Program-made: the position numbers and the translations under genes | Source of the DNA: Amycolatopsis australiensis | GTDB lineage: Bacteria; Actinomycetota; Actinomycetes; Mycobacteriales; Pseudonocardiaceae | DNA length: 64,000 nucleotides | Assembly: GCF_900119165.1 (NCBI RefSeq) | Contig: NZ_FPJG01000006.1 | Location: forward strand, 3,968,001-4,032,000 | Direction of reading: 5' to 3' | Shown: one piece after another, positions 59,059 through 64,000 of the stretch | Layout of the letters: each line of letters opens with the position of its first letter | How positions within the stretch are numbered: the first letter of the stretch is position 1 | The notes under the pieces: generated by a model | Database searches by the model: none | What the model saw: only the letters and a program-made list of their open reading frames with translations | Told to the model about the DNA's origin: nothing

Positions 59059-60090
59059 TCAGGAGGCCGGTTTCACGGCGACGACCAGGTCACGCAGGAT
59101 GGCCTGGTCCACCCGGTGGGCGAACTCCGCCCACGGCCCGCCTTCCCGGACGTCGAGCCCGGCCTTCCGCAGCACCTCGACCAGCTCCTCCCGCGGCAGC
59201 ACCGTCGTGTTCCACGAGATGCCGATCGCCCCGCCGGGACGCAGCACGCGGGTCCACACCGGAACGGCCGCCGCCAGCAGGTCGCGCGGGCTGCGCTGCA
59301 ACCCCGCTTCGCGGTGGCTGCCGTGCTGCACGCCGTAGGGCGCGTCGGTCACGATCACGTCGAACGAGTTGGCCCGCAGCACTTCGTCGGTCGTCAGCGT
59401 GTCGGCGTTGAAGTACGTGAGCTTGCGCGTGTCGCCCGCCTTGTACTGCTCCTTCGTCAGCGCGTACTCGATGTCGAGCCGGCGGCCGAGGCGCACCTTG
59501 TTGCGGCGCAGCTGCCCCGACTCGGCCGTGTGCTTGACGCGCTTGGTCCGCAGCCACGTCTTGATGAACGCCTCGTAGGCCTCGAAGTCCTTCGCGTCGA
59601 CGTCCAGGCCGGTCGCGTGCAGGCCGTACATCATCGCCTGGTTGAGCGTGGTGCCGCGGCCGCACAGCGGGTCCAGCAGGTACTTCGGCCCGCCCGAGAA
59701 CGGGTCCGCCGTCGCCATCAGCGTGACGTTCACCAGCAGCTTGGTGAACAGCTCGTTCGTCTTGCCCGGGTACTTCTGGATGGTCAGCAGGTCCGAGTCG
59801 GCCTTGGCCAGCGGTGTCACCGGCACCGGACGGAGGACGCCGTCACCCAGCTCGAACAGCGCATACAGCGACGACAGGTTCGACAGGACGGCGAGGTCGC
59901 GCTCGGCCAGCGGCACCGAACTGGTGAACCGCACGTAGCCGACGCCGCCCAGCTCGGCCTCCTCGATCGCGGACAGCTCGGCCGCCAGGCCCGTGCCGAA
60001 CACCGCCAGCTCGGCGCGCAGCAGCGCGGGGGAGGAGGCGGCGTAGACCCGGTTGGCCGACGGGTAGACCAGCATCGCGTACTCAGGCAT
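59059..60090 (-). CDS. TRM11-like RNA/DNA methyltransferase
   Basis: 343 residues. SAM motif LLDPLCGRGTTLNQAMMYGLHATGLDVD and motif IV DAPYGVQHGSH, where Ala replaces the first Pro of the common DPPY. The N-terminal 150 residues hold a THUMP-like region (YVRFTSSVPLAERDLAVLSNL). This is the layout of tRNA guanosine-N2 methyltransferases, but the substrate is unproven. Stops just after the convergent SPFH gene. Confidence 0.83.
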   Translation of the reverse strand: MPEYAMLVYPSANRVYAASSPALLRAELAVFGTGLAAELSAIEEAELGGVGYVRFTSSVPLAERDLAVLSNLSSLYALFELGDGVLRPVPVTPLAKADSDLLTIQKYPGKTNELFTKLLVNVTLMATADPFSGGPKYLLDPLCGRGTTLNQAMMYGLHATGLDVDAKDFEAYEAFIKTWLRTKRVKHTAESGQLRRNKVRLGRRLDIEYALTKEQYKAGDTRKLTYFNADTLTTDEVLRANSFDVIVTDAPYGVQHGSHREAGLQRSPRDLLAAAVPVWTRVLRPGGAIGISWNTTVLPREELVEVLRKAGLDVREGGPWAEFAHRVDQAILRDLVVAVKPAS

Positions 60091-60115
60091 CTCGCAGAGC
60101 GTAGCGTGACGCACC

Positions 60116-61105
60116 GTGACCCCTACTTCGGCGCAGGACATCCGGGACGCGGCCGCGCTGCTCGCGCCGGCCACCGACGTGACGATCCTCGGCCACGTCC
60201 GCCCGGACGCGGACGCCCTCGGCAGCGCGCTCGCCCTCGGCCGGGCACTGCGGCAACGCGGTGCCCGCGTGCGCGTCTCCTTCGGCGAGCCCGACGAGGC
60301 ACCCGAGACGTTGCGCTGGCTCGACGAGGACGGCCTGCTCACCCACCCGGACGACCTGCCGGACACCGATGCGCTGCTGGTCTGCGTCGACACGCCGGTG
60401 CCGAAGCGGCTCGGCCGGCTCGCCGGGCGCGTCGAGCCGGCCGGCGCGGTGCTGGTGATCGACCACCACGCGACCAACACCCGCTACGGCACCTGCAACG
60501 TGGTCGACGAGAGCGCCGAGGCCAGCGCGGTCCTCGTGTTCCGGATCCTCGAGGCGATGGGCGCCGAACTGGACGAGCCGATCGCGCGTGGCATCTACGC
60601 CGGGATCGTCACCGACACGAGCGGCTTCCGCCGGGCGAGCCCGGAGACGCACCGGATGGCGGCGCGGCTGCTGGAGGCGGGCGTCGACGCCGAAGCCGTG
60701 GTGCGGCGGATCGTCGACGAGCGGCCGTTCGCGTGGCTGCCGATGCTGTCGTCGGTGCTGCGCGAAGCCGAGCTGGAGCCGGAAGCCGCGCGGGGCAAGG
60801 GGTTCGTGCACGCGGTGGTCCGGGCCGACGCGGCGCGGACGGTGCGCGCCGAAGAGGTCGAGTCGGTGATCGACGTCGTCCGGTCGGTGCGCGAGGCCGC
60901 GGTCGCGGCGGTGCTGAAGCAGGACCTGGCGAACCCGGGGCAGTGGCAGATCTCCTTGCGCAGCAAGGGCGTCGACGTCTCGGTGGTGGCGGCCGGGTTC
61001 GGCGGCGGCGGGCACCGGCAGGCCGCGGGCTGCACGATCGCCGGCACCGCTTCGGAGGTGCTGGCCGGCCTGCGCGCCGCGCTGGAGCGCGCGCCGCTGC
61101 TGTGA
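60116..61105 (+). CDS. DHH-family phosphoesterase (NrnA-type)
   Basis: 329 residues: HVRPDADALGSALALGRAL, VCVDTPV, the DHH motif VIDHHATNTRYG, GIYAGIVTDTSGFRRAS and the C-terminal DHHA1 loop GFGGGGHRQAAG. It degrades short oligoribonucleotides, and related enzymes also hydrolyse 3',5'-phosphoadenosine or cyclic dinucleotide products. A typical neighbour of rbfA/infB in actinobacteria. GTG start. Confidence 0.93.
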   Translation: MTPTSAQDIRDAAALLAPATDVTILGHVRPDADALGSALALGRALRQRGARVRVSFGEPDEAPETLRWLDEDGLLTHPDDLPDTDALLVCVDTPVPKRLGRLAGRVEPAGAVLVIDHHATNTRYGTCNVVDESAEASAVLVFRILEAMGAELDEPIARGIYAGIVTDTSGFRRASPETHRMAARLLEAGVDAEAVVRRIVDERPFAWLPMLSSVLREAELEPEAARGKGFVHAVVRADAARTVRAEEVESVIDVVRSVREAAVAAVLKQDLANPGQWQISLRSKGVDVSVVAAGFGGGGHRQAAGCTIAGTASEVLAGLRAALERAPLL

Positions 61106-61162
61106 CCAGGCCCGGGTTCCCGCGGGCCGGAACTGTCGGTGGCGGCGGTTAGAGTCCGGTTC

Positions 61163-62485
61163 GTGGCGAATGTGGAGGAGATCGAGCGGGTCCCGGCGAA
61201 GCGCGTGCTGGGCCTGGCCGTGCCCGCGCTCGGGGTGCTGGCCGCCGAGCCGCTGTACGTGCTGGTCGACACGGCGGTGGTCGGCCACCTGGGCGCGCTG
61301 CCGCTGGCCGGGCTCGCGCTCGGCGGCGTCGTGCTGGCCCAGGTGTCGAGCCAGCTGACGTTCCTGTCGTACGGCACGACGTCCCGCACGGCCCGGCTGC
61401 ACGGCGCCGGCCGCCGGGCCGACGCGGTCCGCGAGGGCGTGCAGGCGACGTGGCTGGCGCTGCTCGTCGGGCTCTTCGTGCTGGTCGCGGGGCAGCTGCT
61501 GGCCTGGCCGATCGCGCGGGCGCTGTCGGGCAGCGACGAGATCGCGGCCGCGGCGGTGTCCTGGCTGCGGATCGCGCTGTTCGGCGCACCGCTGATCCTC
61601 GTGACCATGGCGGGCAACGGCTGGATGCGCGGCGTGCAGGACGCCGCGAAGCCGTTGCGGTACGTGCTGGCGGGCAACGGGATTTCGGCCGTGCTGTGCC
61701 CGGTGCTGGTCTACTCGGCCGGGCTCGGGCTGGAGGGCTCGGCGATCGCGAACGTCGTCGCGCAGGTGATCTCGGCGTCGCTGTTCTTCGCCGCGCTGGT
61801 GCGCGAGAAGACCGGCCTGCGGCCGGACTTCACGGTGATGCGCGCGCAGCTGGGGCTCGGCCGCGACCTGGTCCTGCGCAGCCTGGCGTTCCAGGCGTGC
61901 TTCGTCTCGGCGGCGGCCGTGGCGGCCCGGACGTCGACCGAGGCGGTCGGCGCCCACCAGGTGGTGCTGCAGCTGTGGACGTTCCTGGCGCTGGTGCTCG
62001 ACTCGGTGGCGATCGCCGCGCAGTCGCTGGTGGGGGCCGCGCTCGGGGCGGGCTCGGCCCGGCAGGCGCGCGGGGTGGCCGCGCAGATCACCGCGTACGG
62101 GCTGCTGCTGGGCTGCTTCCTGTGCGTGCTGTTCGCGGCGTTGTCGTGGGTGCTGCCGCACGCGTTCACGTCCGACCCGGGTGTACTGGGGCAGATCCCG
62201 CACGCGTGGTGGTTCTTCGTGGCCCTGCAGCCGATCGCGGGAGTGGTCTTCGCCCTGGACGGCGTGCTGCTGGGCGCGGGCGACGCGGCGTTCCTCCGCA
62301 ACGCGACCCTCGGCAGCGCGGCGCTGGGCTTCCTGCCGCTGATCTGGGCGTCGCTGGGCTTCGGTTGGGGCCTGACGGGCATCTGGACCGGCCTGTCCCT
62401 GTTCATGGTCTTGCGCCTGGCGGCGGTGCTGGCCCGCTGGCGCTCGGGCAACTGGGCGGTGACCGGCGCGATCCGCCCCGCCTGA
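61163..62485 (+). CDS. MATE-family efflux protein (DinF-like)
   Basis: 440 residues with twelve membrane helices; LYVLVDTAVVGHLGALPLAGLALGG is the MATE N-lobe signature and EAVGAHQVVLQLWTFLALVLDSVAIAAQSLVGAALG its C-lobe repeat. It exports drugs or metabolites using an ion gradient. GTG 61163 is the preferred start. It follows the DHH gene as in other actinomycetes. Confidence 0.92.
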   Translation: MANVEEIERVPAKRVLGLAVPALGVLAAEPLYVLVDTAVVGHLGALPLAGLALGGVVLAQVSSQLTFLSYGTTSRTARLHGAGRRADAVREGVQATWLALLVGLFVLVAGQLLAWPIARALSGSDEIAAAAVSWLRIALFGAPLILVTMAGNGWMRGVQDAAKPLRYVLAGNGISAVLCPVLVYSAGLGLEGSAIANVVAQVISASLFFAALVREKTGLRPDFTVMRAQLGLGRDLVLRSLAFQACFVSAAAVAARTSTEAVGAHQVVLQLWTFLALVLDSVAIAAQSLVGAALGAGSARQARGVAAQITAYGLLLGCFLCVLFAALSWVLPHAFTSDPGVLGQIPHAWWFFVALQPIAGVVFALDGVLLGAGDAAFLRNATLGSAALGFLPLIWASLGFGWGLTGIWTGLSLFMVLRLAAVLARWRSGNWAVTGAIRPA

Positions 62486-62632
62486 CCCCGCGGGCACGCG
62501 TGATGCCGGTTACCTGTGGTGAAAACCACCCGGGTCACGGCTATGTTTCGTCGTTGCTTAGGCGCTACAACTGGTCGGGACGGCAGCGCAGGCGTCCGCC
62601 CGACCCCGCACGCCGAAACCCTGGAGGAACTT

Positions 62633-63958
62633 GTGCCGCCCGCCACCGGCCGCGCCACCGCCCGGTCCTGGCTCATCTGGCTCGCCGCCGTCACCGTCTA
62701 CCTCCTCGCGGTGTTCCACCGCACCTCCTTCGGCGTCGCCGGGCTGCAGGCGGCCGAACGCTTCGGCGTCGGCGCGGCCGCGCTCGGCACCTTCACCGTC
62801 CTGCAGGTCGGCGTCTACGCCGCGATGCAGATCCCGACCGGTGTCCTGGTCGACCGCTACGGCCCGCGCCGCGTCCTCACGGTGGCCGTGCTGGTCCTCG
62901 GCGCCGGGCAGCTCCTCCTCGGCGTCGCCCACTCCTACGGCCTCGGCCTGCTCGCCCGCGGCGTGCTCGGCCTCGGCGACGCACTGACGTTCGTCAGCGT
63001 GCTGCGCCTGGTCGCGGCCCACTTCCCGGGCCGCCAGTACGCGCTGCTGACGTCGTTCACCGCGGCCGTCGGCTACATCGGCAACCTCGCGGCCACCGTC
63101 CCGCTGGCGCTGCTGCTCGACGCCTCCGGCTGGACGCCGACGTTCCTCGCCGTCGGCGCCGTCACGGTCCTGTACACGCTGGTTGTGGCGTTGCGGGTCC
63201 ACGACGTCCCGGCCGGCGAGCCGCTGCCGGTCCGCGAAGCGGTCCGCCCGCGCGAGCTCGCCCACCAGGTCGCCGAGGCCTGGCGGACGCCCGGGACGCG
63301 CCTGGGCTTCTGGGTCCACTTCAGCACGATGTTCGCCCCGAACGCCCTGACGCTGCTGTGGGGCGTCCCGTGGCTGGTCCAGGGCCAGGGGCAGTCGAAG
63401 GCGACGGCGAGCGCGCTGCTGACGGTGTTCGTGTTCGGGTCGATGGCGGGCGGCCCGCTGCTCGGCAGCGTGATCGGCCGCCACCCGTCGACGCGGATGC
63501 CGCTGGTCGGCGGCTACATCGGCGGGGCGGCGCTGGTCTGGGCGGTGCTGCTGAGCTGGCCGGGCCGGGTCCCGCTCCCGCTGCTGGTGCCGGCGTTCGC
63601 GTTCCTCGCCCTGGGCGGCCCGGCATCGATGATCGGCTTCGCACTGGCCCGCGATTACAACCCGTTGAGCCGCGTCGGCACGGCGACGGGGGTGGTGAAC
63701 GTCGGCGGCTTCGTGGCGACGACCATCGCGGCGCTCGGCGTCGGCGTCCTCCTGCAGTGGACGGGCGGCAACTTCCGCATCTCACTGCTGGCGATCGTGG
63801 CGATCCTGGCGCTGGGCACGTTCCGCATGCTGGTGTGGTGGCGCCGCACCCGGGCCCACCTGTTCCTGGCGGCGGCCCGCGGCGAGGAACTGCCGGTCCG
63901 CATCACGCGCCGCCGCTGGGACGCCGCCCTGCCCGAGACGCCGATCGTGGCCGCCTGA
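62633..63958 (+). CDS. MFS transporter
   Basis: 441 residues with twelve membrane helices; motif A is VDRYGPRRVLTVAVLVLG and AVFHRTSFGVAGLQAAERFGVGAAALGTFTVLQVGVYAAMQIPTG covers helices 1-2. GTG 62633 has GGAGGA upstream; an earlier frame to 62516 would add an unstructured stretch. Substrate unknown. Confidence 0.9.
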   Translation: MPPATGRATARSWLIWLAAVTVYLLAVFHRTSFGVAGLQAAERFGVGAAALGTFTVLQVGVYAAMQIPTGVLVDRYGPRRVLTVAVLVLGAGQLLLGVAHSYGLGLLARGVLGLGDALTFVSVLRLVAAHFPGRQYALLTSFTAAVGYIGNLAATVPLALLLDASGWTPTFLAVGAVTVLYTLVVALRVHDVPAGEPLPVREAVRPRELAHQVAEAWRTPGTRLGFWVHFSTMFAPNALTLLWGVPWLVQGQGQSKATASALLTVFVFGSMAGGPLLGSVIGRHPSTRMPLVGGYIGGAALVWAVLLSWPGRVPLPLLVPAFAFLALGGPASMIGFALARDYNPLSRVGTATGVVNVGGFVATTIAALGVGVLLQWTGGNFRISLLAIVAILALGTFRMLVWWRRTRAHLFLAAARGEELPVRITRRRWDAALPETPIVAA

Positions 63959-64000
63959 CCTGCGCCTGCAGCAGCTGCCGCGCCGCCGCGAACCCCCGTC

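Noticed and set aside
57748..61152. 1134-codon rightward frame over the SPFH and methyltransferase genes
   Set aside because: Arg/Gly/Ala-rich with no family motifs; the SPFH, TRM11-like and DHH genes in other frames explain the region.

Overview
This is a high-GC actinomycete chromosome segment. GTG starts, four-base ATGA/GTGA overlaps, leaderless-looking promoters, a WhiB-like protein, an AfsR/SARP regulator, LytR-CpsA-Psr and DprE2-like cell-wall genes all fit Pseudonocardiaceae, most likely Amycolatopsis or a close relative. That genus call is inference from gene content only.

Layout. 1-9.5 kb: the end of an alkane-hydroxylase-type electron-transfer operon (rubredoxin domain, 3Fe-4S ferredoxin, FAD reductase, TetR); a leftward set of a DUF5997 protein, kynureninase (apparently with a CTG start), MarR and a haloalkane dehalogenase; a LysR-effector-domain-only protein; and several unknown genes including a divergent pair. 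9.5-15.2 kb: a one-chain ArsR-AHSA1 fusion with a DHFR-fold protein, a saccharopine-dehydrogenase-fold enzyme facing its TetR across twin operators, a CAU-anticodon tRNA, a frameshifted exported-protein gene and small exported or reductase genes. 15.3-23 kb: a BASS transporter with its LysR, two leftward ECF sigma genes (one carrying an unusual N-terminal extension), an HhH-GPD protein, a WhiB-like protein with a strong terminator, a SigG-like sigma factor, a DprE2-like reductase and an LCP ligase.

23-28.8 kb is the most coherent accessory system: a leftward operon of class III CoA-transferase, enoyl-CoA hydratase, acetoacetate decarboxylase, 3-hydroxyacyl dehydrogenase and acyl-CoA dehydrogenase behind a LysR gene, separated from it by a perfect 15-bp inverted repeat. 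The set could turn a short carboxylic acid into a ketone plus CO2 while recycling CoA by transfer. 29.8-37.2 kb is a regulatory island: a full-length SARP, a second NB-ARC/TPR protein without a DNA-binding domain, an unknown GT-B-like protein, a small cysteine-rich protein and a tandem-HTH protein, with no biosynthetic genes in sight.

37.3-49.5 kb: a two-component system behind two exported proteins, a secreted S15-type peptidase, three regulators with sharp operators that overlap start codons, a pair of membrane bPH2 proteins, a PEP-mutase-family enzyme, a class V aminotransferase and a DUF4439 lipoprotein. 49.5-64 kb is the conserved translation/RNA block rimP-nusA-ylxR-infB-DUF503-rbfA, then an esterase, a TetR/methyltransferase pair, an SPFH protein with a small partner, a TRM11-like methyltransferase, an NrnA-type DHH phosphoesterase, a MATE exporter and an MFS transporter.
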